A stretch of DNA of 64,000 bases from JADJNW01 sp964526645. Lineage in GTDB: Bacteria > Bacteroidota > Bacteroidia > Chitinophagales > Saprospiraceae. Under the pieces are notes generated by a model. It did no database searches. It saw only the letters and a list, made by a program, of their open reading frames with translations, and was not told the origin of the DNA. Each line of letters opens with the position of its first letter. Positions within the stretch are counted from its first letter, which is position 1. The stretch spans positions 13,141 to 77,140 of the forward strand of contig CAZGJN010000015.1 of assembly GCA_964526645.1 (NCBI GenBank). Reading direction: 5' to 3'. The translations under genes and the position numbers were made by a program. Shown here in pieces: positions 8,623 through 18,742 of the stretch.

Positions 8623-9738
8623 ATGGAAAAAAAGATAGCCGTACTACCAGGCGATGGCATCGGCCCTGAAGTAACCGAACAAGCCGTCAAAGCCTTGGAT
8701 GCCATTGCACAGCGTTTTCATCACCACTTTACTTATTGTTTCGCTTTGGTAGGAGCGGTAGCCATGGATCATTACGGCGATCCATTGCCAGCCGAAACCC
8801 TGGACACCTGCCTGAATGCAGATGCAATTTTATTCGGTGCTATCGGCCATCCTAAGTACGACAATGACCCCACCGCAACCGTGCGCCCCGAACAAGGTAT
8901 CCTGCGGTTGCGCAAAAGCTTGGGGTTGTATGCGAATATTCGTCCAGTAACAACCTATCAGTCCTTGTTACACCTATCACCTTTGCGACAAGAAAAAGTG
9001 GAAGGCGTGGATATGGTGATTTATCGAGAATTGACCGGCGGGATTTATTTTGGCGCAAAAGGTAGAAAAAACGAAGGCCAAGAAGCTTTTGATACTTGCG
9101 AATACGCTCGTCCGGAGATAGAACGGATTGCACACCTCGCTTTTCAACAGGCGATGACCCGCAACCGGAAAGTGACCTTAGTGGATAAGGCGAATGTGAT
9201 GGAAACCTCTCGCTTGTGGCGGGAAGTCGTTCAGCAATTGGCGAAAGACTACCCAGAAGTGGCACTCGATATGATGTTTGTGGATAATGCTGCCATGCAG
9301 TTGATTCAGTATCCCAAGCAATTCGATGTGATTTTGACTGACAATATGTTTGGCGATATCCTGTCTGATGAAGCCAGTGTTTTGTTGGGATCAATGGGCT
9401 TATTGCCTTCTGCATCCATCGGTGAAAAAACCTCCCTTTTTGAACCCATCCACGGCTCATATCCACAGGCTGCCGGGCAAGATATTGCCAACCCTATGGC
9501 TGCTATTCTATCGGCTGCCATGCTGCTGGAGTCTTTTGATTTGCAGAAAGAAGCGACGGCTGTGCGTTATGCTGTGCGCTATGTCCTGGAAAAAGGAATT
9601 GGTACGCGGGAATTAAATCCTGAGATCATTCACAGTTGCTCTCAAATTGGTGACCTCATTGCCCACATCATCGCTGTGGAAGAAGTCTTCGATTTACCAT
9701 CCGACAAAATTCAGCAGCGCTTGTCAACGATCATTTAA
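8623..9738 (+). CDS. leuB: 3-isopropylmalate dehydrogenase
   Basis: NAD-dependent oxidative decarboxylation of 3-isopropylmalate. The 371-aa protein starts with AVLPGDGIGPEV. It has the substrate loop arginines (LRLRKSLGLYANIRP), the catalytic YRELTGGIYFG segment, and the metal/NAD region LTDNMFGDILSDEASVLLGS. It closes the leu cluster, so leuA, C, D and B are all present while ilv genes are not in the window. Confidence 0.95.
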   Translation: MEKKIAVLPGDGIGPEVTEQAVKALDAIAQRFHHHFTYCFALVGAVAMDHYGDPLPAETLDTCLNADAILFGAIGHPKYDNDPTATVRPEQGILRLRKSLGLYANIRPVTTYQSLLHLSPLRQEKVEGVDMVIYRELTGGIYFGAKGRKNEGQEAFDTCEYARPEIERIAHLAFQQAMTRNRKVTLVDKANVMETSRLWREVVQQLAKDYPEVALDMMFVDNAAMQLIQYPKQFDVILTDNMFGDILSDEASVLLGSMGLLPSASIGEKTSLFEPIHGSYPQAAGQDIANPMAAILSAAMLLESFDLQKEATAVRYAVRYVLEKGIGTRELNPEIIHSCSQIGDLIAHIIAVEEVFDLPSDKIQQRLSTII

Positions 9739-9771
9739 AAACAAATTGGTTACATTTGTTGAAAAAAGGGA

Positions 9772-11673
9772 TTGGTTGATACACCGCTTCACATATTAAA
9801 AAAGTACTGGGGTTATGATGCTTTCCGCCCTTTGCAGCAAGATATTATTCAATCTGTATTGGATGGAAAAGATACCCTCGCTTTGATGCCTACGGGGGGC
9901 GGAAAATCCATTTGCTTTCAAGTACCTGCCCTTTGTAAGGAAGGTATTTGTATCGTCATCTCGCCGCTCATTGCGCTGATGAAAGACCAGGTGCACAACC
10001 TGCGCCAGCGCGACATTCCTGCCGCTGCCATTTACTCCGGTATGCACGCCAATGAAATTGATCAAACTTTTGACAATTGTATCTATGGCAATACCAAGCT
10101 GCTTTATCTCTCGCCCGAACGCTTGATAACCGACCTTGCTCGCGAGCGCATCACTCGGATGTCTGTGAACCTTTTGGCAGTGGACGAGGCGCATTGTATC
10201 TCCCAGTGGGGCTATGATTTTCGACCGCCGTACTTGGAAATTGCTGCTATCAGAGAATTGGCACCTCATGCACCTATTCTGGCGCTGACGGCTACTGCGA
10301 CCCCCGAAGTAGTACAAGACATTCAGGAAAAGCTGTATTTTACTTCCAAAAATGTTTTTCAAAAGAGCTTTGAGCGGAGCAACCTCGCCTATGTGGTGTT
10401 GCAAGAGGAAGGTAAAATGGAAAAACTCCTCGACATTCTTCAAAAGGTGCCGGGCTGTGGCGTGGTGTACGTTCGCAATCGAAGGAAAACCAAAGAAATT
10501 GCTGATTTTTTACAGCGAAAAGGTATTGCGGCTGATTTCTATCACGCTGGATTGAACCCAGAAGAACGCTCCCAAAAACAGGATGCCTGGATCAGCAATA
10601 AAACCCGCATTATGGTGAGCACCAACGCCTTTGGTATGGGGATTGATAAGCCCGACGTGCGCATCGTGGTGCACATGGAATTGCCAGATAGCCTCGAAGC
10701 TTACTTCCAGGAAGCCGGGCGCGCCGGGCGCGATGGCAAGAAGGCCTTTGCCACTTTGTTGTACAATCAAACAGACCGCCTGAATTTGGAAAAAAATTAT
10801 GAATTGGCTTTTCCTGATATGGACGAAATCCGGCAAGTATATCGGGCGCTGGGTAGTTATTTTCAGCTTGCCATCGGTGCTGGTGAAGCCCAGAGCTATG
10901 ATTTTGATATTGCGGAGTTCTGTAAGAATTTTCGGCTTGAGGCAGTAAAGGTACTCAATGCCCTCAAAGCGCTGGAGCAGGCGGGTTGGTTGGTCTTGAC
11001 AGAAGCGGTCTTTGTGCCTTCCAGCCTTAAAATCTTAGTTTCAAAAGAGGAATTATACGATTATCAACTCAAAAAGCCTAAACTAAATTTGGTGATCAAA
11101 ACCATTCTGCGCACCTACCAGGGCGCTTTCGGGCATTTTATCAACATTCGGGAAAATCAGATCGCTACTTTTTTGAAAATACCGGTAGCGGAAGTCAAAG
11201 CGGCCTTGCAACTCATGCACCAGGAAGGAATCTTGCATTATCAGGAACAAAAGGACAAGCCTCAAATCATTTTCCTGAAAGACCGAGTGGATACACCAAA
11301 TCTAACCATTGACTTTCAGTTGTATCAGTTTCGGAAAAAAAGACATTGGGATCGCATCCAACAAGCGATTTCGTATGCAGAAAATTCGGTTTGCCGGAGC
11401 CGCCAATTACTGTATTATTTCGGTGAAAAAAATGATAAAGACTGCGGTATATGCGATGTGTGCCTTGGCAGAACCAAAGCGGATATGAGCAACGCCGATT
11501 TTGATACCATCAAGTCCAAAATACAGGAAAAACTCTCGCTATCACCTACTGCGCTGGAAGCATTGGTGGGCGCTTTTTCTTCCTCTAATCAAAAAAAAGT
11601 ATTGGAAGTGATTCAATATTTACAAGACGAAGGCTACATTGTGCAAAATGGAAATATTTTACAATGGAAATAA
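9772..11673 (+). CDS. recQ: RecQ-family ATP-dependent DNA helicase
   Basis: A 3'-5' DNA helicase for recombination and repair. At 633 aa it has motif 0 FRPLQQ (~16-21), Walker A MPTGGGKS (~45-52), DEAH box AVDEAHCISQWG (~138-149), motif VI QEAGRAGRDGKK, and the RQC zinc-binding cysteines (CRSRQLLYYFGE...DCGICDVC, near 542-565). The C-terminus ends in a short winged-helix-like part with no clear HRDC domain. The start must be the TTG at 9772: an in-frame stop lies at 9760-9762, no upstream ATG exists, and the next ATG is inside Walker A. TACATTTG at 9751-9758 could be its own -7 element, giving a very short leader. It is 33 bp after leuB. Confidence 0.93.
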   Translation: MVDTPLHILKKYWGYDAFRPLQQDIIQSVLDGKDTLALMPTGGGKSICFQVPALCKEGICIVISPLIALMKDQVHNLRQRDIPAAAIYSGMHANEIDQTFDNCIYGNTKLLYLSPERLITDLARERITRMSVNLLAVDEAHCISQWGYDFRPPYLEIAAIRELAPHAPILALTATATPEVVQDIQEKLYFTSKNVFQKSFERSNLAYVVLQEEGKMEKLLDILQKVPGCGVVYVRNRRKTKEIADFLQRKGIAADFYHAGLNPEERSQKQDAWISNKTRIMVSTNAFGMGIDKPDVRIVVHMELPDSLEAYFQEAGRAGRDGKKAFATLLYNQTDRLNLEKNYELAFPDMDEIRQVYRALGSYFQLAIGAGEAQSYDFDIAEFCKNFRLEAVKVLNALKALEQAGWLVLTEAVFVPSSLKILVSKEELYDYQLKKPKLNLVIKTILRTYQGAFGHFINIRENQIATFLKIPVAEVKAALQLMHQEGILHYQEQKDKPQIIFLKDRVDTPNLTIDFQLYQFRKKRHWDRIQQAISYAENSVCRSRQLLYYFGEKNDKDCGICDVCLGRTKADMSNADFDTIKSKIQEKLSLSPTALEALVGAFSSSNQKKVLEVIQYLQDEGYIVQNGNILQWK

Positions 11674-11678
11674 ATATT

Positions 11679-11774
11679 ATGATTACAAATTATTACAAGC
11701 TTCACTTATACCGCGAAATTGAGAAAGAAGCCCAGGTGTTGATTCAACAAATAGATACGGAATCAAATTTGTGA
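11679..11774 (+). CDS. Possible 31-aa ORF coupled to the next gene
   Basis: The ATG at 11679 opens a 31-codon frame (MITNYYKLHLYREIEKEAQ, then a polar helix) that ends in TGA. That TGA overlaps the GTG start of the glycosyltransferase as GTGA. The peptide would be one amphipathic helix. It may be a translational-coupling leader, a small protein, or a chance ORF; no family is recognised. Confidence 0.25.
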   Translation: MITNYYKLHLYREIEKEAQVLIQQIDTESNL

Positions 11775-12892
11775 AACGCATCATCTGTACAGTTACTAAT
11801 GATTTGAGCTACGACCAGCGCATGACCCGCAGCTGCAGCAGCCTGGCAAAGGCGGGTTTTCAGGTACACCTGCTGGGGCGCTTGCGCAGGTATTCCCAGC
11901 CATTGACCCATCAGCCTTTCGAGCAGCAACGCCTTCGTTGTTGGTTTGAAAAAGGAAAATTTTTTTATTTGGAATATAATATTCGCCTGTTTTTTTATTT
12001 ACTTTTTGCAAAATTTGATCTTGTTTGCGCTGTAGATTTGGATACCATCCTGCCGGGTTTGATCGTCAGCAAAATTCGGCGGAAGCCTTGTGTTTATGAT
12101 GCCCATGAGTATTTCACAGAAACTCCCGAAGTGGTGCGCCGCCCAATGATTAAACGCATCTGGGAACTTGTGGCGCGGTTTGCCATCCCACGCGTAAATG
12201 CAGCCTACACCGTAGGGGAGAGCTTGGCAGAGATTTTTGAACGACGTTATGGCAAGCCTTTTGGCGTTGTCAGGAATGTTCCTTTTCGGCAAGATGAAAT
12301 CGCGCAGCCGGATCGTACCAAACCTCCCATCGTATTGTACCAGGGCGCATTGAACGAAGGACGATGCTTGGAATCAACCATCCAGGCAATGCAATTCATA
12401 GAAGGGGCTGAACTCTGGCTGGCAGGCGAGGGAGATTGCTCCGACACTCTACGGCAAATGACCACTCAACTGAAGCTCCAGCACAAGGTAAAATTTCTGG
12501 GTTATCTTCATCCAGAAGACCTTCGCAAGGTAACCCTTCAGGCGACTATCGGATTAAACTTGCTGGAAAACAAGGGCTTGAGTTACTACTACTCGCTCGC
12601 CAACAAGGCGTTTGACTATATTCAGGCGGGCTTACCTTCTATCCACATGCGCTTTCCGGAGTATGAAAAAATCAATACGCAGTATTCTCCTTTTCTCTTG
12701 CTTGAACAAGGCGATGCCCGAACCATTGCTCATGCTATTCAGCAATTGCTGCAGGATGTTACTTTGTATCAACAACTACGAACGAGCTGCCTGCAAGCTC
12801 GCCATTTGTTTACTTGGGAGAAAGAGGAGGCGAAGTTGTTAGCCACATATGATATTTTTATTGAAGCTGAAAAGGCGAAGTCAGAAACATAA
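11771..12892 (+). CDS. Glycosyltransferase, GT4-like
   Basis: A 373-aa GT-B fold transferase. The N-terminal half (ICTVTNDLSYDQRMTRSC, then HLLGR) is the acceptor domain. The C-terminal half has PIVLYQGALNEGRCLES (~190-206), GEGDCSDTLR, KVKFLGYLHPEDL and IGLNLLENKG, matching the donor-nucleotide domain of family GT4. The start is GTG at 11771; no better in-frame ATG exists. The sugar and acceptor cannot be told. The adjacent Gfo/Idh dehydrogenase 27 bp downstream suggests joint action in surface polysaccharide or sugar metabolism, which is inference only. Confidence 0.8.
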   Translation: MKRIICTVTNDLSYDQRMTRSCSSLAKAGFQVHLLGRLRRYSQPLTHQPFEQQRLRCWFEKGKFFYLEYNIRLFFYLLFAKFDLVCAVDLDTILPGLIVSKIRRKPCVYDAHEYFTETPEVVRRPMIKRIWELVARFAIPRVNAAYTVGESLAEIFERRYGKPFGVVRNVPFRQDEIAQPDRTKPPIVLYQGALNEGRCLESTIQAMQFIEGAELWLAGEGDCSDTLRQMTTQLKLQHKVKFLGYLHPEDLRKVTLQATIGLNLLENKGLSYYYSLANKAFDYIQAGLPSIHMRFPEYEKINTQYSPFLLLEQGDARTIAHAIQQLLQDVTLYQQLRTSCLQARHLFTWEKEEAKLLATYDIFIEAEKAKSET

Positions 12893-12919
12893 AAAATAAA
12901 GCTAAATAAAAAACCCGCT

Positions 12920-14119
12920 ATGATACAACCGCGAAAAATAGCCATGTTGGGTACCGGTCTTATTGGTTGGTTTTACACCAAATCCTTACACGAGCACCGT
13001 CGTCCGGATCGAGTGCACGTCGTGTATTCCCGCAGCGAAGCGCGTGGAGAAACTTTTGCAAAAGAGTGGGGCATCCCGAAGTATGTCACCGATTTGGAGC
13101 AAGCAATCTGTGATCCTCAAGTAGATACAGTCATTATAGGGCTTCCTAACGACCTCCACCTTGAGGCTGTTCGCTTATGTTGCAAACATAAAAAAGCAGT
13201 GCTTTGTACGAAACCCTTAGCGCGTACCGCTGCCGAAGCGAAGGAAATATTGAACATGGTTGAACAGGCGGGTATTTTTAATGGCTATCTGGAGGATTTG
13301 GCTTACACACCCAAAACCCTGCAAGCCCTGCAATCTGTAAGAGAAGGAGCCATCGGGCGCGTTACCTGGGCGCGTTCCCGCGAAGCGCATCCCGGCCCGC
13401 ATTCCAGTTGGTTTTGGGATTTGCAAAAGGCTGGCGGCGGCGCTATTGTTGATCTGGGCTGCCATTGTATAGAAATTGCCCGAAATTACATCGGCAAAGA
13501 TATTCTACCGATAGAAGCCATGTGCTGGGCAGCTACGCAAGTAAAACCCATTGAAGCAGAGGACAATGCGATCGGTTTGGTGAAATACGCTTCGGGCGCT
13601 ATCGCGCAATTTGAGGTGAGTTGGTCTTTTCGAGGCGGAATGGATCTGCGCGACGAGGTATCGGGGACGGATGGAATTATTCGTACCGACCACTTCCTAC
13701 GCACTGGTTTTGAATTATTTACAGCAACAAAAGAAAGTGGCTATATTGCAGAAAAAGCAGAAACGGCTTCGGGCTGGCTCTTTCCGGTGGGAGATGAGGT
13801 GAATGCACTGGGTTATAACCACATGTTTACCGATATGTTTGAGGCGATGGATCGGAATACTAAACCAATGGAAACCTTCTATGATGGTTATGTTGTAAAC
13901 GCTATAATGGACGCTTGCTACAAATCAGCTATATCTAAACAATGGGAACCGGTGGTTTTGGAGGATTGGCGAGGCAGAACCGATGTGACCGCATTTTCGC
14001 CTTTTGTGGAATTTGATGCAGATCATTGGTTTATCAAGGAGGAGTTGCTGCCGGATGGGCGCAAGAAAGTAATCAAAAAGCATAAGATTTCGGGTGAAAC
14101 AACTCAAGGGTTTATTTGA
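12920..14119 (+). CDS. Gfo/Idh/MocA-family oxidoreductase
   Basis: A 399-aa NAD(P)-dependent dehydrogenase. The N-terminal Rossmann fold (KIAMLGTGLIGWFY) is followed by the family's catalytic-lysine segment CTKPLARTAAEAK (~98-110; TKP in place of the commoner EKP) and DLGCHCIEIARNYIG (~177-191) in the C-terminal substrate domain. The length is usual for the family. The substrate is probably a sugar or inositol derivative but cannot be named from sequence. It is likely co-transcribed with the upstream glycosyltransferase. Confidence 0.85.
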   Translation: MIQPRKIAMLGTGLIGWFYTKSLHEHRRPDRVHVVYSRSEARGETFAKEWGIPKYVTDLEQAICDPQVDTVIIGLPNDLHLEAVRLCCKHKKAVLCTKPLARTAAEAKEILNMVEQAGIFNGYLEDLAYTPKTLQALQSVREGAIGRVTWARSREAHPGPHSSWFWDLQKAGGGAIVDLGCHCIEIARNYIGKDILPIEAMCWAATQVKPIEAEDNAIGLVKYASGAIAQFEVSWSFRGGMDLRDEVSGTDGIIRTDHFLRTGFELFTATKESGYIAEKAETASGWLFPVGDEVNALGYNHMFTDMFEAMDRNTKPMETFYDGYVVNAIMDACYKSAISKQWEPVVLEDWRGRTDVTAFSPFVEFDADHWFIKEELLPDGRKKVIKKHKISGETTQGFI

Positions 14120-14163
14120 TTTGTCAATTGAAGTTTTGCCCATAGTAGCACAAAAGATCACCC

Positions 14164-14211
14164 AAGAAACTACAACCTTTATTTTTATAAAATGCTGATT
14201 GGTAGTTTCTT
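14164..14211. terminator. Candidate bidirectional terminator hairpin
   Basis: AAGAAACTAC (14164-14173) and GTAGTTTCTT (14202-14211) form a perfect 10-bp stem with a 28-nt loop between the convergent genes ending at 14119 and 14346. The long loop and weak T-tract make it only a candidate. Confidence 0.4.
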
Positions 14212-14345
14212 ATGATTTTGTTGGCACATTGGCAAATCAACTTATAACACGCTCAATTGATGAAGGCGTAATAAAAACTAAATAACAGACAGATTTATAA
14301 TTGTCTAATTTTTCATATTTATGCCTTCTCATTTCAAATCTGGTG

Positions 14346-17274
14346 TTAATCCCCATCATCTTCGTCCAGTTGCAAAATCTTGATCTCCACCCGTTGGTTT
14401 CTCCGTCGCCCTTCGGGGGTATCATTTGTAGTAATCGGAACGCGCTTGCCATATCCTTTGGCGTAAAGCCGCTTGGAGTTGATCCCCTTCGCAATCAGAT
14501 AATTGGCTACTGCCCTTGCTCGTTCTGTCGAAATGCGATCACAGTACTCATCAGGTGGAAGATTATTGGTATGCCCGCCGATTTCTACCACAATTGCCGG
14601 GTTGTCTTCCAAAAATTCATACAATTCATTCAAAACAGGCATAGAAGGCTCATTGATATTGACGCTATCTGCCTCAAATTGCAATTGCTCCATCCGAATG
14701 GCAGAACCGCTTTTGAGCATATCTACCGTTAAATCGGGTAAGATTCGTTTGGTTATTTCTACTGTAGTGTTTGTAAAACAGCCATTTGCGTCAGTGATCG
14801 TAACGCTGTGCATGCCGATAGGTAATTCTTTGGCAGCGGCTACCGATTCGCCGTTGTCCCATTGAAAAGTATAGGGGGGTGTGCCGCCTTTTACTTCAAC
14901 GGTAGCCTTTCCGTCCTTCGTTTTTTCTGTTGTGGCACCTCTTTTATTTTTGATTTCTATGCTTAATGCTGCGGGTTGTAAAATTGAAATGCTGGCTTTT
15001 GCAGTACTTCCGATCAGGTCTGTGACGGTCACCATGTATTCGCCCAATGATAAACCCGTGGGTTGATTGCCAGTGATTTTGGCATCGCTCCAGCGGAATT
15101 GGAAAGGCGCTTTGCCACCGGAGACCTGCACCTGAAGGNNNNNNNNNNNNNNNNNNNNNNNNNNNNNNNNNNNNNNNNNNNNNNNNNNNNNNNNNNNNNN
15201 NNNNNNNNNNNNNNNNNNNNNNNNNNNNNNNNNNNNNNTGATTGCCAGCCGCATCCGTGACGGTGAGTTGGTAATTGCCAGCGCTCAGTCCCGCGGGTTG
15301 ATGGCCAGTGATTTTGGTATCGCTCCAGCGGAATTGGAAAGGCGCTTTGCCACCGGAGACCTGCACCTGAAGGGCAGCGTCCTTGCCACCAGCGCATTTG
15401 ATTTGTTCCGTTTGGTTGAGGGTGATTGCCAGAGGCAGGATGTTTTCGGTGATGTCAATGGCAGCAGTAGCAGTGCAGCCATTGGCATCGGTGACAGTGA
15501 CAGTGCGCTTACCGGGAGCGAGCTTGGAGGCATTGGGGGTGGTTTCGCCGTTATCCCATTTGAACGAGTAATTTCCGGTGCCGCCTTTGGCTTGAGCGAG
15601 GGCTTTTCCATCGGTATTGCCAGTGCTGGCAGTGCTTTGCACCTGAACATTGAGGTTGATGGTTTCGGGCGCTTGAATGGAAATGGAGGCATTGGATTGA
15701 TTGCCAGCCGCATCCGTGACGGTGAGTTGGTAATTGCCAGCGCTCAGTCCCGTGGGTTGATTGCCAGTGATTTTGGCATCGTTCCAGCGGAATTGGAAAG
15801 GCGCTTTGCCACCGGAGACCTGCACCTGAAGGGCGGCATCCTTGCCACCAGCGCATTTGATTTGTTCCGTTTGGTTGAGGGTGATTGCCAGTGCTGCCAA
15901 TTGCTTCGTTATTGTAACACGCCCAATCGCGCTACAACCCTTTCTATCAGTAACTGTAACCGTGTGGCTACCCGCTTTCAATTGCTTTGCCAGCTGAGTA
16001 GTTTCGCCATTATCCCATTTAAAAGTAAAATCCGATGCAAGTCCCCCAATCGTCACCGTTGCAGCGCCATCGGTAGTAGCTTCTGCGCTTTCTTCTTTGA
16101 GTTGTTTCACTTCCACCGTAAATCTCGGATTGGCAATAGTAATTTGAGCGGATTTGCTTTTGCCCTTGCTATCTGAAACCGTAACGGAATATTCTCCAGG
16201 ACCAAGATTTGTAAGATTAGCGCTATTCAAGCCATTCGACCAGGCGAATTGATAAGGCGCTTCTCCACCCGTTATTTTTACCCGAAGAGCGGCATCATTT
16301 TTATCCGTATCACAGCTCAGTTCCTTTTCCACCAGGCAATTGACCGTCATGGCAGAAGCTTTTTCAATCAAATAAACGCCTTTATCCTCTGTGCCAATCC
16401 AAACCGCATCATCCTGATCTACAACAATACGAGTAGCATATTGGCTGGTATAGTATTCTATCGGCCCAAAAGTTTGGTATTCAGAAGTTTCTGGGTTGAA
16501 ACAAGTAATAATCTCAGAGGCAATCCAAAGCCTGCCCCGAAGGTCCAGCGCAATGTCTTTAATCTCTCCTTCAATTTTATCAGAATCAACATCTACCGGA
16601 ATCCAACTACCTTTGCTATTCACCTTCCAGATCAAGCCATCGCCGAGTATCCAAGTATCGGAGCCGTATTCCAAAACCCTTTGAAAACTAAAGAGTTTTT
16701 CTGCCAAATTCCAGCGGCTATCCTTTCCGACGAGGATTCCTTCTGCGGAGGCGATCCAGGCTTCACCCGATTGGTCTATTAAAATAGAATTAATTTGGTT
16801 GGACTTGAGCTTGGAGTTGCGATTGCTGTAGTTATTGATGAGTTGTAAGTTGGGCTTGACTTTCAATTGGAAAACACCTTTATCTCTGGTGCCAATCCAG
16901 AGCTCTTCTTTCTTTTTGTCGTAAAATGCGGCGCTAATCGCACTACCTTCCCCGATGATGCCTGTCAAATCAGCTGCGATCCATTCCAATTCGCTATTGC
17001 CATCCGGAAAGTTGAACAATGCCTGGCTTCCGGCAGGGGTACTCATTTTGGAAGCAAAGTCAATTGCCTGTATTTTAAAAAATTCAGTGCCGGTAGAAGC
17101 CCACTTATTGTTAGCTTCATCCACATACAGATTGATGATCGGCAGGCGCACCTTCACCGCCAAGCAGCGTGTCACTGCCATCTCTTCCTGCGCATTGGCA
17201 TGGATCAAAAAAGACAGAAAAGCTACTAATAGCATCAATCGCTTATGAGAAGCAGGGTGTTTGTGTAGTTTCAT
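14346..17274 (-). CDS. Propeller / SprB-repeat / OmpA-domain surface protein, interrupted by a sequence gap
   Basis: The ATG at 17274 begins a signal peptide (LMLLVAFLSFLIHANAQ). Residues ~30-308 contain beta-propeller blades of the two-component-regulator type (LWIGTRDKGVF, AWIASAEG, LWIASEI, VWIGTEDKGVY). Then come alternating SprB-like modules: type A (CAGGKDAALQVQVSGGKAPF) and type B (TDGKA... WDNGETT). The end is an OmpA peptidoglycan-binding domain (VVEIGGHTNN, RARAVANYLIAKGI, GRRRNQRVEI). The 100 N bases put the two halves out of frame as drawn. The repeat structure predicts 324 missing bases, which restores one 1050-codon frame. Likely outer-membrane or cell-surface, wall-anchored. 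Confidence 0.8.
15062..15890 (-). repeat. Near-identical 459-bp tandem module repeats
   Basis: The same stretch of about 75 bp recurs with its landmark CCAGTGATTTTGG at 15070, 15305 and 15764. The two complete copies are 459 bp apart (153 codons, one A plus one B module). The third lies only 235 bp away because the N gap replaces part of the unit. Very low divergence suggests recent duplication or gene conversion. Confidence 0.85.
15139..15238. other. Assembly gap (100 N) in a repeat
   Basis: Exactly 100 N. The flanks match positions 15373 and 15698 of the neighbouring unit, so one repeat period predicts 324 real bases here (or 324 plus a multiple of 459). 324 is divisible by three and makes the flanking frames continuous. 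Confidence 0.9.
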
Positions 17275-17406
17275 GTAGCAATATTTTTCTGGTCGTCACT
17301 TTTTCTTAAAATAAAAATACCCACTTACTGTAAAGCAAGGGTTCAACAATATAGATCGCTAAGAGCAGGGCTGTTAGTATAAAGGTTTGCTTTTTTCTTT
17401 TGTTTT

Positions 17407-18588
17407 TTACGGTCGAATGGCGTTTAGCACATCTTTTTGGATATCTTCGATATGTTCCAAACCAACAGAAATTCGGATCAATCCAGGGCTGATACCCACC
17501 TGCAGGCGCTCTGCCTCGGATAGTTTAGAATGGGTAGTAGAAGCTGGGTGCGTAGCAATGGTGCGGGTATCGCCCAGGTTGGCAGAGAAAGAAATCAACT
17601 GTAGCTTGTTCAAAAAATTTCTGCCGGCTTCGATTCCACCTTTTAGCTCAAAGGATACTAAGCCGCCGCCCAAGCGCATTTGCCGTTTTGCCAAATCGTA
17701 CTGAGGATGAGAGGGTAGGTGAGGGTATTTTACGTAGGCGACCTCCGGTAGGGTTTCGAGCATTTGGGATAATGCCAAAGCATTTTGGCAATGGCGTTCC
17801 ATCCTCACTGCCAGTGTTTCCAGGCTTTTGGAAAGAAGCCAGCCGTGAAAAGGCGAAAGCGCAGGGCCTGTGTGCCGCGCCAAAAAACGCACTTCCTTGA
17901 TAATCTCCTTAGAACCCAAAATCGCGCCCGCCAGTACGCGCCCCTGCCCATCAATAAATTTTGTAGCAGCGTGTGTAACAAGGTGTGCACCCAGTTTGGC
18001 TGGATTCTGAAGATAAGGCGTAGCAAAACAGTTGTCCACATTGAGTAGCACGCCGTGTTTATTTGCCAATTGCGCCAGCCAGGCTATATCGAGCAGATCA
18101 ATAGCGGGATTGGAAGGGGTTTCGATAAAAATCATTTTGGTATTGGGCTGTATCGCTGTTTGAAATAGTTCGGGCTTGTCGGCATCCACATAAGTGTGCG
18201 TCACCCCCCAGCGCGGAAGGATTTGCGTCAAAATTTGGTGCGTAGATCCAAACAAAGACCTGGAAGCTACAATATGATCCCCGCTGCGCACAAAAGCAGC
18301 GATGCTCAAAAACATAGCCGCCATACCCGAAGCCGTTGCTATGCCATCTTGCGTACCTTCCAGGAAGCACAGCTTTTCAATCAATTCATCGTTATTCGGA
18401 TTGGCATAGCGGGCGTAGATGTTTCCTTCAATTTCTTCTGAAAATAAAGCCCGCGCGTGTTCGGCATCATCAAATAAAAAGCTGGAGGTCAGGTAAATAG
18501 GAGCAGTGTGCTCTCGATTGTGGGAGCGTTGTGTTTGGGTTCGTATGGCGATGGTTTCGAAGTGATTAGCCGAATTTTCTACACTCAT
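17407..18588 (-). CDS. Cys/Met-metabolism PLP enzyme, probably O-succinylhomoserine sulfhydrylase
   Basis: A 393-aa fold-type I PLP enzyme from the ATG at 18588 (MSVENSANHFET); a TTG six codons upstream also opens the frame. It shows the trans-sulfuration family marks: YARYANPNNDELIEKLCFLE (~60-79), GMAAMFLSI, VDNCFATPYLQNP, and the PLP lysine in HAATKFIDGQGRV (~205). The FIDGQGR segment resembles MetZ-type sulfhydrylases, which make homocysteine from O-succinylhomoserine and sulfide. Cystathionine gamma-synthase is the alternative. It is 131 bp upstream of the SprB gene on the same strand, and divergent from the TonB receptor. Confidence 0.85.
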   Translation of the reverse strand: MSVENSANHFETIAIRTQTQRSHNREHTAPIYLTSSFLFDDAEHARALFSEEIEGNIYARYANPNNDELIEKLCFLEGTQDGIATASGMAAMFLSIAAFVRSGDHIVASRSLFGSTHQILTQILPRWGVTHTYVDADKPELFQTAIQPNTKMIFIETPSNPAIDLLDIAWLAQLANKHGVLLNVDNCFATPYLQNPAKLGAHLVTHAATKFIDGQGRVLAGAILGSKEIIKEVRFLARHTGPALSPFHGWLLSKSLETLAVRMERHCQNALALSQMLETLPEVAYVKYPHLPSHPQYDLAKRQMRLGGGLVSFELKGGIEAGRNFLNKLQLISFSANLGDTRTIATHPASTTHSKLSEAERLQVGISPGLIRISVGLEHIEDIQKDVLNAIRP

Positions 18589-18742
18589 TTTGTTTTTTTT
18601 GTGCAAATAACGCTGGAATTGGCAATAAGAAAAATTTTGAAGGCAGGAAAGTTATTTTTATAACAAGACGAAAATTTTGAAAATTCCATCAGTTTAAAAC
18701 TTTGTTTTAAAAAACGAGTAAAAAGGTGGCAAATTTAGTTTT

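Noticed and set aside
9796..10443. 215-aa minus-strand ORF opposite recQ
   Set aside because: Shadow of conserved helicase motifs on the other strand.
15268..16176. 302-aa plus-strand ORF opposite the SprB repeats
   Set aside because: It is the antisense of the module repeats; its own repeats follow the coding-strand period and it has no start context or domain.
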